DNA of 64,000 nucleotides, from contig NZ_CP029193.1 of the NCBI RefSeq assembly GCF_008642355.1, forward strand, positions 372,001 to 436,000, read 5' to 3'. The DNA comes from Streptomyces venezuelae (GTDB taxonomy: Bacteria; Actinomycetota; Actinomycetes; Streptomycetales; Streptomycetaceae). The notes under the pieces are model-generated. The model ran no database searches, was not told the origin of the DNA, and saw nothing but the letters and a program-made list of their open reading frames with translations. Shown here piece after piece: positions 36,914-45,994 of the stretch; the stretch's first letter is position 1; every line of letters starts with the position of its first letter. A program made the position numbers and the translations under genes.

Positions 36914-39900
36914 TCAGGCCCCGGCGCGTTGGCGTACCGCCGAACCGGACCGCCCCTTCACCACCTCCAGCTGCGCGTGCACGCGACGGCGCAGGTCCGC
37001 GACGTGGCTGACGATGCCGACGCTGCGGTCCCGTTCGCGCAGGGAGTCCAGGACGTCGAGGACCTCGTCGAGCGTCTGGTCGTCGAGGCTGCCGAAGCCC
37101 TCGTCGATGAAGAGCGTGTCGAGCCGGACGCCGCCCGCCTCGTCGGTGACGACGTCCGCGAGGCCCAGCGCGAGGGCGAGGGAGGCGAAGAACGTCTCGC
37201 CGCCGGAAAGGGTCGCGGTGTCGCGCTCGCGGCCCGTCCAGGCGTCGACCACATGGAGCCCGAGGCCCGAACGCCCTCGCCCGGTGCGGTCGTCGGAGTG
37301 CACGAGGGTGTAGCGGCCGGACGACATGCGGTGCAGCCGCACGGTCGCCGCCGCCGCGACCTGTTCGAGGCGGGCCGCGAGCACGTACGACTCCAGGCGC
37401 ATCCTGCGTTCGTTCTCCGCCGACGTGCCGGCGGCGAGACCGGCCATGCGGGCCACCCGGTCGTACGCGGCGCGCAGCGGCGCCAGCCTGCGCGTGGCCG
37501 CTGCCGTGCGGGCGGAGAGCCGGTCGAGTTCGGCGCAGCGCCGGGCTGCGGCGTCCCGTGCGGAGGCCGCGTCCCTGAGACGCCGGGCGGCGGCCTCGGC
37601 GGCCTCTCCGGCGGCCCGCAGGTCGGCGGGCGGCTGCTGGGCGGCGGCGGCCGTGTCCGGTTCGGCGAGAACGGAGCGCACGGCGGCGTCCTCGTTCCGC
37701 CAGGCGTCGATGCGGTGCTGGACGTGCCGGTACGCGGCGTCGTCGAGGAGGGCGGCCGCGGCGGCCGTCGGCGTGTCGAACCCGGCGCGGAAGGCCGCGT
37801 CGGCGAGTCGCGCGTCGGCGTCCTTGAGGCGTTCGGCGGTGTCGTCGGCGGCACGGACGGCGTCGGCGGCCTCGGTGAGCAGGGCGGCCTGCCGCTCCAG
37901 CTGGGCGGCACGGTCGGCGACGCTGCCGGCGGCTCCCCGCGCACGGGTCAACTCGGCGTCGAGGGACTGCTGTTCGCGTTCCAGGGCGTCGCGCAGGGTC
38001 GCCCTGGACGCGGCGCGCCGCGCGGCCTCCTGCTGCTGTGCGAGTCTGCGGTCGTACTCGCGCTCGGCCCGTGCCAGGGCCTCACGGGCGGCGTGCAGCC
38101 CCGAGGCCAGACCCCTGGCCTCGGTGTACTCGCGCCGCAACGTGTCCACGGACGCGGCGAGTTCGTCGGAGGTGGGGTCCTCGTCCAGGGGCCCGTCATG
38201 TGAGGTCCGGGGCCCGCCCTGCGCGGTCTCGTGCGGGTGCGCCGCCTGACCTCCTCGCGCGGCGGCCTTCGCCGCGGCCAGGGACTCTCTGACGTCGCCG
38301 AGGGCACGCTCTGCGGACGACCGGGATTCATCCGCGCGGCGGTGGGCGGCGAGCGCCGCCTCCTCGGCCTGCCGGTCCACGTGCCCGGCGACCTTCCGCG
38401 CGGGGGCGGGGTGTTCCGTGGCTCCGCACACCGCGCACGGTTCGCCGTCGCTGAGGTGGGCCGCGAGTTCGGCGGCGATGCCGGTGAGGCGCTGCTCCTT
38501 GAGAGCGAGCCAGTGTTCGCGGGCCGCGGTGGCGGACTCGCGGGCGGCGAGGGCGTGTTCCTGTGCCTCGGCCACGTCGTGGGCGAGCCGGTCACGGCGG
38601 CGGGCCGCGTCCAGGCGGGCCTCGGCGGGTGCGAGCAGGCCACCCAGCCGTTCGGCGCGGGTCGCGGCCTCCTGGGCGGACTCGATGCGCTCCTGGAGCG
38701 TGGCCCGGGTCGTCTCCCAGCCGTCGAGCCAGCCCGACGCCTCCTGGAGCAGCTCGTCGTCCGCGCGTTCCTGACGGTCCAGCGCGGCGCGCTCGACGGT
38801 GATCTCGGCGGTGCGTCCCTCGGCGCGCCGGGCGGACGCCAGGCCACCCAGTTCCTCGGCGGCCGTGCGCGCGGCGGCGGCGAGGCCCGCCGCGCCGGAG
38901 GACACGAACGTCTCGGGCAGCCGGGCACGCGCGCGTGCCTCGGCGTCCGCGGCGCGGCGGTGATCGGCTTCGGCGGTGTCGCGCAGGCCGAGCGCGGGGG
39001 CGACCTTCTCGGCCTTGCGGGCCCGTTCGAGGCGCTCTTCGAGGTCGCGCTGTTCGTCCACACGCGCGTGGAGCTGCTCGGCGCGCGCCTGCGCGTCGGC
39101 GAACCGGCGCTGCAGCCGGTCGAGTTCGCGTACGTCGCCGAGTCGGCGTTCCGCGCCTGCCTGGGCGGATTCAGCGGCGGCGAGTGCGCAACGGGCGACG
39201 GCGAGACGCTCCCTGGCTCCCGCGCGGGCGACGGCCGCCCAGGTGAGGACCGCGTCCGCCAGGCCCGGGTCGCCGGGCGCGAGTCCGGGCAGGGGCAGTT
39301 CGGCTTCCCTGCCCCCCTCGCTCGCGGCCTGCTGCATGCGGTGCGCGTCGGCGAGGAGCGCGGCGTCGCCCTCCTTGACCTCGGCTTCGGTGGTGCGCCG
39401 CTGCTCGGCGAGCCGCTGTTCCACGGCGGCGAACCTGTGGGTGTCGAAGAGGCGCCCGAGCAGCTTGCCGCGGGCCTCGGCGTCCGCGCGCAGGAACCGT
39501 GCGAAGTCGCCCTGTGGCAGGAGCACGACCTGGCAGAACTGTTCCTTGCTCATGCCGAGGAGCCGGCCGATCTCCTCACCGATCTCGTTGTGGGACCGGC
39601 TGAGGGCCTTCCATCCGCCGTCCGGGCCCTCCCCGGGGTCGTACTCGCGCAGCCAGCTCTGCGCCTTCTCCGTGGTGGTGCCCGTGCCACGCTTCTTGGG
39701 GCGCTCCCACGGGGGCTGCCGGGTGACCTCCAGGCGGCGTCCGGCGACGGTCAGTTCGAGGCACACTTCCGTGCGCGTGCCCTGCTGGGCGTGGTCGCTG
39801 CGCAGCGTCATGCCCTGGCCGCCGCCCTGGTGCCGGGCGCCCGGCACCGAGCCGTACAGCGCGTAGCACACCGCGTCCAGGACGGAGGTCTTGCCCGCGC

Positions 39901-40012
39901 CGGTCGGGCCGTGCAGGAGGAAGAGGCCGGCGGCCCTGAGGTCGTCGAAGTCGATGTCCTGGGGGGTGCCGAACGGTCCGAAGGCGGTGATGCGGAGCCG
40001 GTGGAGTCTCAT
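36914..40012 (-). CDS. sbcC: DNA repair exonuclease subunit SbcC
   Basis: A 1032-residue SMC-like ATPase. Walker A is HGPTGAGKTSV near residue 38; long coiled coils rich in Ala, Arg and Glu flank a zinc hook CAVC (Cys526 and Cys529); the C-terminal head has the signature TLSGGETFFASLALALGLAD and Walker B TLFIDEGFGSLDD. With SbcD it forms the Mre11-Rad50-type nuclease that opens hairpins and processes double-strand break ends. Its ATG overlaps the sbcD stop codon (ATGA), showing translational coupling. Confidence 0.96.
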   Translation of the reverse strand: MRLHRLRITAFGPFGTPQDIDFDDLRAAGLFLLHGPTGAGKTSVLDAVCYALYGSVPGARHQGGGQGMTLRSDHAQQGTRTEVCLELTVAGRRLEVTRQPPWERPKKRGTGTTTEKAQSWLREYDPGEGPDGGWKALSRSHNEIGEEIGRLLGMSKEQFCQVVLLPQGDFARFLRADAEARGKLLGRLFDTHRFAAVEQRLAEQRRTTEAEVKEGDAALLADAHRMQQAASEGGREAELPLPGLAPGDPGLADAVLTWAAVARAGARERLAVARCALAAAESAQAGAERRLGDVRELDRLQRRFADAQARAEQLHARVDEQRDLEERLERARKAEKVAPALGLRDTAEADHRRAADAEARARARLPETFVSSGAAGLAAAARTAAEELGGLASARRAEGRTAEITVERAALDRQERADDELLQEASGWLDGWETTRATLQERIESAQEAATRAERLGGLLAPAEARLDAARRRDRLAHDVAEAQEHALAARESATAAREHWLALKEQRLTGIAAELAAHLSDGEPCAVCGATEHPAPARKVAGHVDRQAEEAALAAHRRADESRSSAERALGDVRESLAAAKAAARGGQAAHPHETAQGGPRTSHDGPLDEDPTSDELAASVDTLRREYTEARGLASGLHAAREALARAEREYDRRLAQQQEAARRAASRATLRDALEREQQSLDAELTRARGAAGSVADRAAQLERQAALLTEAADAVRAADDTAERLKDADARLADAAFRAGFDTPTAAAAALLDDAAYRHVQHRIDAWRNEDAAVRSVLAEPDTAAAAQQPPADLRAAGEAAEAAARRLRDAASARDAAARRCAELDRLSARTAAATRRLAPLRAAYDRVARMAGLAAGTSAENERRMRLESYVLAARLEQVAAAATVRLHRMSSGRYTLVHSDDRTGRGRSGLGLHVVDAWTGRERDTATLSGGETFFASLALALGLADVVTDEAGGVRLDTLFIDEGFGSLDDQTLDEVLDVLDSLRERDRSVGIVSHVADLRRRVHAQLEVVKGRSGSAVRQRAGA

Positions 40013-41172
40013 CGGGCGACCTCGCGCAGCGTGGCGTCGGTGCGGACCGCGTCGAACGCCGAACGCAGCACTTCCTGTTCCTGCTCGTCCGGTCCGGCGC
40101 CGCGCACGTGGGTCACGAAGTCCTCGGCGATCTGCTGGTCGCTGCGGTCCTTGAGCCGTTGGGCGTACGAGACGTCCGGGTCGTCCGGGACCCGGTCGGG
40201 GGCGAAGACGAGGCTGAGGGTGTGCGGGAAGCGTTCGCAGAGCCTGGCCATCGGGTCGTCGGGGCGGACCGCGTCGGTGAGGGTGGCCTCGACCCACGCG
40301 TCCTCGTGGCGGGCGAGGTCCGGGTCGTCGAGCAGCTCGTCGAGGGTGCCCCGGATGCGGGCGAGCGCGCGCGGCACCGGGCAGTCGACGCGCTCGGCTT
40401 GGACGTGCCCGTCGGGACCGATGTCGACGAGCCACATGCTCTTGCGGTGGTCGGCCTCGGAGAACGAGTACGGCAGGGGCGAACCCGAGTAGCGCACGCG
40501 CTCGCCGAGGGTCTGGCTGCCGTGCAGGTGGCCCAGGGCCGCGTAGTCCACGCCGTCGAAGACTTCCGCGGGCACGGCCGCCACCCCGCCGACCGTGATG
40601 TCCCGCTCGCTGTCGCTGACGTGACCGCCGCTGACGAAGGCGTGGGCGAGGACGACGGAGCGGGTGCCGGGCGCGCGGCCCGCCAGGTCGGCCCGGACGC
40701 GGTCCATGGCGGCGCCGATGACCGCCTCGTGTCCCGCTCTGTCCACCGCGAACTCGTCCTTCACCAGGGCCGGTTCGAGGTAGGGCAGGCCGTAGAACGC
40801 CACGTCCCCGTGGGCGTCGGTGAGGATCACCGGGTCCGCGCAGGCAGCCGGGTCGGTGCGCAGGTGGATGCCCGCGCGGTCGATGAGGCCGGCGCCGACG
40901 CCGAGGCGGCGCGCCGAGTCGTGGTTCCCGGAGATCATGACCGTCGGCACGCCGAGGTCGGCGAGGCGGTGCAGGGCGTCGTCGAAGAGCTCGACGGCGG
41001 CGAGCGGGGGCACCGCTCTGTCGTACACATCACCGGCCACCACGACGGCGTCCACGTCGCGCTCGCGCACGGTCGCCAACAGGTGGCCGATGAACGCGGC
41101 CTGGGCGTCGAGCATGTTCACGCGGTGGAACGAGCGGCCCAGGTGCCAGTCGGACGTGTGCAGCAGCCTCAT
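40009..41172 (-). CDS. sbcD: DNA repair exonuclease subunit SbcD
   Basis: A 387-residue Mre11-type nuclease. Metallophosphoesterase motifs are in order: TSDWHLG at the N terminus, GDVYDRAVP, SGNHDSARR, then AHAFVSGG and ALGHLHGSQ, which supply the two-metal site. It is the nuclease partner of SbcC, whose gene starts within its stop codon. The ATG at 41172 gives the invariant MRLLHTSDWH beginning. Just upstream lies a block of 21-bp tandem repeats. Confidence 0.96.
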   Translation of the reverse strand: MRLLHTSDWHLGRSFHRVNMLDAQAAFIGHLLATVRERDVDAVVVAGDVYDRAVPPLAAVELFDDALHRLADLGVPTVMISGNHDSARRLGVGAGLIDRAGIHLRTDPAACADPVILTDAHGDVAFYGLPYLEPALVKDEFAVDRAGHEAVIGAAMDRVRADLAGRAPGTRSVVLAHAFVSGGHVSDSERDITVGGVAAVPAEVFDGVDYAALGHLHGSQTLGERVRYSGSPLPYSFSEADHRKSMWLVDIGPDGHVQAERVDCPVPRALARIRGTLDELLDDPDLARHEDAWVEATLTDAVRPDDPMARLCERFPHTLSLVFAPDRVPDDPDVSYAQRLKDRSDQQIAEDFVTHVRGAGPDEQEQEVLRSAFDAVRTDATLREVAR

Positions 41173-41201
41173 GATTCCCGAGACTATCGGGCGGGTCGGA
41201 C

Positions 41202-41285
41202 ATCACGGATGGCCACTCCCGCATCACGGGCGACCGCTTCCGCGACACGGCCGGCCGCTCCCGCGACTCCCCCGGGCACCCGTGC
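41202..41285. repeat. 21-bp tandem repeat, three units plus a degenerate fourth
   Basis: Consecutive 21-bp units begin at 41202, 41223, 41244 and 41265. Units 1-3 share the pattern (A/G)(T/A)CACGG-N2-G(G/A)CC(A/G)CT(C/T)CCGC; the fourth is poorly conserved. They fill the gap between sbcD and the IMPACT-family gene. In one minus-strand frame they would read as 7-residue repeats, but no ribosome site supports a gene. Confidence 0.7.
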
Positions 41286-41286
41286 G

Positions 41287-41913
41287 TCAGGCATCCCCGT
41301 ACGCCTCTCCCCCGAGCTCCAGCACGGCGCTGCCCGCGGTGGCGTCCGCGAGCCAGCCGCGGAAGGCGTCCACGTCGGCGTCGGGCAGCCCGATCTCGAT
41401 CGTGACGGCGTCGCCGTAGCGGACGTCGCGCACCTCGCGGCCCGCCGCCCGCAGGTCGTTCTGGACCTTGCCCGCGCGCTGGTGGTCGACGGTGACGGTG
41501 GCGAGGCGGAAGCGGCGGCGGGTGACGGTGCCGAGGGCGTCGAGCGCCTCGCCGACCGACCCTCCGTAGGCGCGGATGAGTCCCCCGGCGCCGAGTTTGA
41601 CCCCTCCGTAGTAGCGGGTCACGACAGCGGCGACGTACCGCATGTCGCGGCGCATCAGCATCTGGAGCATGGGGACGCCCGCGGTGCCGCCGGGTTCGCC
41701 GTCGTCGCTCGCCTTCTGCACGGCGGCGTCGGCCCCGATCACGTACGCGAAGCAGTTGTGGCTCGCGGTCGGGTGCTCCTTGCGGATGCGCGCGACGAAT
41801 TCCTGGGCCTCCCGCTCGGTGGCCGCGGGTGCCAGGGCGCACAGGAAGCGCGAGCGGTTGATCTCGGTCTCGTGCACGCCCTCGCGGGCCACTGTGCGGT
41901 ACTCGTCCTGCAT
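41287..41913 (-). CDS. IMPACT/YigZ-family protein (UPF0029)
   Basis: A 208-residue protein with the IMPACT N-terminal domain: FLCALAPAATEREAQEFVARI, HPTASHNCFAYVIG, DDGEPGGTAGVPMLQML and VVTRYYGGVKLGAGGLIRAY, all family hallmarks. The C-terminal half is the ferredoxin-like domain found in YigZ. The family is linked to translation or ribosome stress, but its exact role in bacteria is unsettled. ATG 41913 is chosen; no ribosome site precedes it, and TACGCT lies just upstream, so the transcript may be leaderless. It is divergent from the PPTase gene. Confidence 0.92.
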   Translation of the reverse strand: MQDEYRTVAREGVHETEINRSRFLCALAPAATEREAQEFVARIRKEHPTASHNCFAYVIGADAAVQKASDDGEPGGTAGVPMLQMLMRRDMRYVAAVVTRYYGGVKLGAGGLIRAYGGSVGEALDALGTVTRRRFRLATVTVDHQRAGKVQNDLRAAGREVRDVRYGDAVTIEIGLPDADVDAFRGWLADATAGSAVLELGGEAYGDA

Positions 41914-42021
41914 CACGCCAGCGTATGCGCTCGTCGCGGGCAGGCCGCACCGGGAGGGCGACCGGGTGGCGCAGGCCACAGTCCGTACTCGTGTGCGGGT
42001 CACCCGGTACCGTGATCTCCC

Positions 42022-42726
42022 GTGACGTCACCTTCGATACCCGCACACCAAGTCCCCGGTCCGGCGGGCCCCTTGGCCACTCTGCTCGCCGGCGTGCCCG
42101 TCACGGTGGTCGAGACCCACGAAGACCCTGCCGACGCCGTCCTCTTCCCGGCGGAGGAGGCCGTGGTCGCGAATGCGGTGGACAAGCGGCGCAAGGAGTT
42201 CACCACCGTGCGGCACTGCGCCCGCACCGCTCTGGCCCGCATCGGTGTGCCGGCCGCGCCGATCCTGCCGGGACACCGCGGCGCCCCCGGCTGGCCCGAC
42301 GGCGTCGTCGGCAGCATGACGCACTGCGCCGGGTACCGCGCCGCGGTCGTGGCGCGCGCGGGCGAGGTGACGTCCGTCGGCGTCGACGCCGAACCGGGCG
42401 AGCCGCTGCGCGACCCCGACGTCCTGGACCTGGTCGCCGACGAGACGGAGCGTGCCGTGCTGGCCTCGCTCGGCGCACGGCAGTCGGCCACTCCGTGGGA
42501 CCGCCTGCTGTTCAGTGCCAAGGAGTCCGTCTACAAGACGTGGTTCCCGCTGACCGGTCGCTGGCTCGGCTTCGAGGACGCCCGGGTGGAGCTCGACCCG
42601 GACGGCACGTTCACGGCGCGGCTCCTGGTCGAGGGGCCCGTGGTGGCGGGCGTCGAGCTGAAGGGGTTCTCCGGGCGGTGGATCGTGCGGGACGGGATCG
42701 CCGCCACGGCCATCGTCCTGCGCTGA
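42022..42726 (+). CDS. 4'-phosphopantetheinyl transferase (EntD/Sfp type)
   Basis: A 234-residue transferase. Motifs: GAPGWPDGVVGSMTHC, then SVGVDAEP with the Mg-binding Asp, and LFSAKESVYKTWFP, the (F/W)xxKExxxK signature. It moves the phosphopantetheine arm of CoA to a Ser of carrier proteins, such as the ACP of the synthase at the left edge or NRPS/PKS elsewhere. The GTG at 42022 has no ribosome site and TACCGT lies 8 bp before it, so it may be leaderless. Like many broad-range PPTases it is not within a biosynthetic cluster. Confidence 0.93.
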   Translation: MTSPSIPAHQVPGPAGPLATLLAGVPVTVVETHEDPADAVLFPAEEAVVANAVDKRRKEFTTVRHCARTALARIGVPAAPILPGHRGAPGWPDGVVGSMTHCAGYRAAVVARAGEVTSVGVDAEPGEPLRDPDVLDLVADETERAVLASLGARQSATPWDRLLFSAKESVYKTWFPLTGRWLGFEDARVELDPDGTFTARLLVEGPVVAGVELKGFSGRWIVRDGIAATAIVLR

Positions 42727-42728
42727 CC

Positions 42729-42763
42729 TCCGGCGACCGGGTGCCGGCATCCGGCGACCGGGT
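42729..42763. repeat. Direct repeat TCCGGCGACCGGGT, 21-bp period
   Basis: Two identical 14-bp copies (42729-42742 and 42750-42763) lie in the 36-bp gap between the PPTase and amidohydrolase genes. The 21-bp period and the shared GCATC-GGCGACCG string recall the repeats at 41202-41285. Confidence 0.6.
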
Positions 42764-44382
42764 CATGCGTCGCGGTCCCGGTACGTCGGCCTGCCGCCCA
42801 GCCACGTGCCGCGCACGCGCGCGTGGCGGATCTCCATCGGGTCGGCCGTGCGCGGGTCCGCGGAGAGCAGGACCAGGTCGGCGGGGGCGCCCGGGACGAG
42901 GGCGAGGCGGTCGTCGGCGCCCGCCTGGTGGGCGACACCGGATGTGGCGGCCGTCAGCGCCTGGTCGACGGTGAGCCGCTGGTGCGGGAGCCATCCCTCG
43001 GCGGGTTCGCCCGTGAACGTACGTCTGGTGACGGCGACTTGAATGCCCTCCAGCGGTACGTGCGAGCTGACGGGCCAGTCGCTGCCGAAGGACAGCCGTA
43101 CGCCGCTCCGCGCCAGCTCACCCATCGGGTACTGCAGCGCGGCACGCCCCGCGCCGATCCGCGGGACGGACAGCTCGGTCTGGAGCGGGTCCGGCTGCGC
43201 CCACAGGGGCTCGAAGTTGGCGATGACGCCGAGCTCGGCGAAGCGCGGCAGGTCGGCCGGGTCGACGATCTGGACGTGGGTGATCACCGGGCGCCGGTCC
43301 CAGGCCGGGTTGGCGGCGATCGCGGACTCGACGGCGTCCAGCGCGGCGCGCACCCCGGCGTCCCCGATGGCGTGGATGTGCGTCCGGAAGCCGTCGGCGT
43401 CGAAGGCCCGCACCGCCTCGGCGAGCGCGCTCGGCTCCCACACCGGCATGCCGCAGCTGTGCGGGGCGTCCACGTAGGGGGCGAGCATGGCGGCCGTGCC
43501 GCCCTCGACGACGCCGTCGCTGAAGTACTTCACCGTCCGCGCGGTGAGCAGTTCCCCGCCCTCGGCCGCCACGCGCGTACGGGTCGCCGCGAACGGCCCG
43601 CGCTGTTCGCGCCAGCGGTCGGGGTCGGCGCGCTGGGCGAGGTCGACGCGGAGGGCGAGGGCCCCGCGCCGGACGGCGGCGAGGTACGCGTCGGCCATCT
43701 CCGGTTCGACCCAGGCGTCCTGGACCCACGTGATGCCCGCGCGCGCGTATGCGTGTCCGGCGCGCCGGATCGCCTCCACCAGCTCGTCCTCGTCCCGCGC
43801 GGGCACCTGGTCGAGCACGAGGTCGCAGGCGTGCCATTCGCGGAGGGTGCCGAGCGGGGTGCCGTCCGCGCGGCGCACGATCCAGCCGAGCCGCGGCTCC
43901 GGAGTCGCCTCCGTGACCCCTGCCCTGCGCAGCGCCTCGGTGTTGCACCACACGGTGTGGTAATCGTGGGCGCGCAGGACGACGGGCCGATCGGGCACCG
44001 CGGCGTCCAGCCAGCGCGCGTCGAACTCGCCGTCGGGCGCGAGCGCGGGGTCGTAGGAGGCGCCGACGATCCACTGCGCCTCGGGGTGCCGCCGCGCCCA
44101 CCGGCCGACCTCGGCGACGATCGCTTCGACGGAGTCCAGCTCCTTGATCTGCGGCCCGAAGGTCTCCAGGCCGCCGAAGAGGGGGTGCGCGTGCCCGTCG
44201 CCGAAGGCGGCCATCAGCAGTCCGTCGCCCGTGTCGATCACTTCGTCGGCGGTGCGGGCGAGGGCGCGGGCCTCGTCACCGAGCGCGAGGACGCGGCCGT
44301 CGCGCACGGCGAGGGCGGTGGTGGCGGGGGCGTCGCTTCCGGTGCGGACCGTGCCGAGGAAGACCAGGGTCGCTGCCGTCAT
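42763..44382 (-). CDS. Amidohydrolase family 3 (YtcJ-like) metal-dependent hydrolase
   Basis: A 539-residue amidohydrolase. The first metal motif is DGHAHP (His64, His66); further ligands are expected in THVQIVDPADLPRF, HIHAIGDAG and FGSDWPVSS. YtcJ-like enzymes hydrolyse N-substituted formamides, amides or cyclic amides; the substrate here is unknown. No signal peptide is seen. Its ATG lies 34 bp after the permease gene, and an AGGAG site stands about 12 bp before the start, so an uptake-then-hydrolysis operon is likely. Confidence 0.9.
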   Translation of the reverse strand: MTAATLVFLGTVRTGSDAPATTALAVRDGRVLALGDEARALARTADEVIDTGDGLLMAAFGDGHAHPLFGGLETFGPQIKELDSVEAIVAEVGRWARRHPEAQWIVGASYDPALAPDGEFDARWLDAAVPDRPVVLRAHDYHTVWCNTEALRRAGVTEATPEPRLGWIVRRADGTPLGTLREWHACDLVLDQVPARDEDELVEAIRRAGHAYARAGITWVQDAWVEPEMADAYLAAVRRGALALRVDLAQRADPDRWREQRGPFAATRTRVAAEGGELLTARTVKYFSDGVVEGGTAAMLAPYVDAPHSCGMPVWEPSALAEAVRAFDADGFRTHIHAIGDAGVRAALDAVESAIAANPAWDRRPVITHVQIVDPADLPRFAELGVIANFEPLWAQPDPLQTELSVPRIGAGRAALQYPMGELARSGVRLSFGSDWPVSSHVPLEGIQVAVTRRTFTGEPAEGWLPHQRLTVDQALTAATSGVAHQAGADDRLALVPGAPADLVLLSADPRTADPMEIRHARVRGTWLGGRPTYRDRDA

Positions 44383-44416
44383 GAGGTCGGTGTCTCCTTC
44401 GGATCGTTCAGGCGGT

Positions 44417-45889
44417 TCAGGCACGGTCGGCGTCCACGGTCGTCAGTCGCTCGTACGCCTCCGGTGCGCGCCGCCGGATGCGCAGCGCCACCCCGACTCC
44501 CCCCACGAACACCAGCGGCAACGGAGCGATCAGCGCCACGTTGACACCCCTGGACGCCCCGGTGAGCAGGTCGAGGTCGGCGCAGACCAGGACGATCATG
44601 ACGGCGAGCCCCGCGCAGGCCAGCAGCGGCGCCGCGACCACGCGCCAGGACGGCACGCCTCGCCGGTCGCGCCGGAAGAACCCGTACACGGCGAGCGCCG
44701 CGAGTGCCTGCAGCAGCATCACGCCGAGGATGCCCGTGCCGCTGCTCCACAGGAAGGTGACGCTGTACGGATCGGCGCCGCCGGTCAGTGTCGCGGCGAT
44801 CACGGCGAGCGCGACGGCCGACTGCGTGAGCACCGCGACGGCCGGCGCGCGCGTCCTCGGCGACACCGTGCCGAGCCCGGCGGGCAGCAGGCCCTCCCTG
44901 CCCAGGGCGTAGAAGTAGCGGGCGGCGCCGTTGTGGAAGGCCAGCGTGGCGGCGAAGGCGCTGGTGATGATCAGCACGTGCATGGAGTCGGCGGCCCAGG
45001 CACCGGCGAACCGTTCGGTGGCGGAGAACACCATGTCGGCGCCGCCGTCCCCGGAGGCGACGGCTCGGGCGCGGTCGGATCCGTACGCGTTGATGATCAT
45101 CCAGACGGTGAAGGTGTAGAAGAGGGCGAGGAACGCCACCGCCACATAGGTGGCACGCGGCACGGTCCGCTCGGGCCGCCGTGCCTCCTCCGCGTAGATC
45201 GCCGTCGCCTCGAAGCCGATGAACGCTCCGATGGCCAGGACGAACATGCCGCCGACGCCCGGCTCGCCGAGACCGGTGGGCGAGAGCGTGCCGAAGTCGA
45301 GCCCCTGCGGACCGCCCCCGTGCGCGAGGACGCCCGCTGCGAAGACGAAGAGCACGAGGACTTCCAGGACGAGCGCGACACCGAGGATCCTGGCGCTGAG
45401 GGTGACCCTGAGGTAGCCGAGGACGCCGATGGCGAGCAGACCCGTCGTCGCCCAGATCCACCAGGCCACGCGGACACCGGTGAGGTCCTCGAAGCCGGAC
45501 TCGGTGAACCGTCCGAAGGCGGCGAGCAGTCCGACCTCGATGGCGTTGTACGCGACGAGGGCGACGTATGCGGCACCCGCTCCCGCGGGGCGCCCGAGCC
45601 CCCGTCCTATGTACGCGTAGAAGGCGCCCGCGTTCCGCACGAACCGGCTCATGGCCGTGAACCCGGCGGCGAAGACGGCGAGGAGCAGTCCGGAGAGGAG
45701 GTAGCCGAGCGGCGCCGCTTCGCCCGCCATGCCGATGGCGATGGGGGCCACGCCCGCCATCACGGTGAGCGGGGCGGCGGCCGCGACGACGAAGAACACG
45801 AGGTCGCCGGTGCCGATGGCGCCGCCGCTGAGACGGGCGGCGTCGCCGGGCGCGGAGGAAGCGGGTTCGGAGGAGGTGGGTGCGGTCAC
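44417..45889 (-). CDS. APC-family amino acid permease
   Basis: A 490-residue membrane protein with about 12 hydrophobic helices. The first, DLVFFVVAAAAPLTVMAG, and the following GPGYLLS-like and FVRNAGAFYAYIGRGLGRPAG segments are typical of the APC superfamily; FIGFEATAIYAEEARRPERTVPRA is its conserved loop after helix 6. It should import an amino acid or amine by proton or cation coupling. GTG 45889 is chosen, with GGAAG 6 bp upstream. It probably feeds the amidohydrolase encoded next. Confidence 0.92.
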   Translation of the reverse strand: MTAPTSSEPASSAPGDAARLSGGAIGTGDLVFFVVAAAAPLTVMAGVAPIAIGMAGEAAPLGYLLSGLLLAVFAAGFTAMSRFVRNAGAFYAYIGRGLGRPAGAGAAYVALVAYNAIEVGLLAAFGRFTESGFEDLTGVRVAWWIWATTGLLAIGVLGYLRVTLSARILGVALVLEVLVLFVFAAGVLAHGGGPQGLDFGTLSPTGLGEPGVGGMFVLAIGAFIGFEATAIYAEEARRPERTVPRATYVAVAFLALFYTFTVWMIINAYGSDRARAVASGDGGADMVFSATERFAGAWAADSMHVLIITSAFAATLAFHNGAARYFYALGREGLLPAGLGTVSPRTRAPAVAVLTQSAVALAVIAATLTGGADPYSVTFLWSSGTGILGVMLLQALAALAVYGFFRRDRRGVPSWRVVAAPLLACAGLAVMIVLVCADLDLLTGASRGVNVALIAPLPLVFVGGVGVALRIRRRAPEAYERLTTVDADRA

Positions 45890-45994
45890 GCGCGTACTTC
45901 CACGACGAAACCCTTCGGTCCGGGGCTGCCAGGACCGTACTGTGCGGGGGATCATCTGGGAAGAGGGCACCGAGTGAGGCAGTGGAGGCGCGGG

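Noticed and set aside
38231..40492. Long plus-strand reading frame of about 750 codons
   Set aside because: It is antisense to sbcC, whose ATPase and zinc-hook motifs are clear. The Gly/Val-rich translation has no domain.
41202..41285. CRISPR array
   Set aside because: The 21-bp units are directly adjacent and imperfect, with no unique spacers between them, and no cas genes are in the window.
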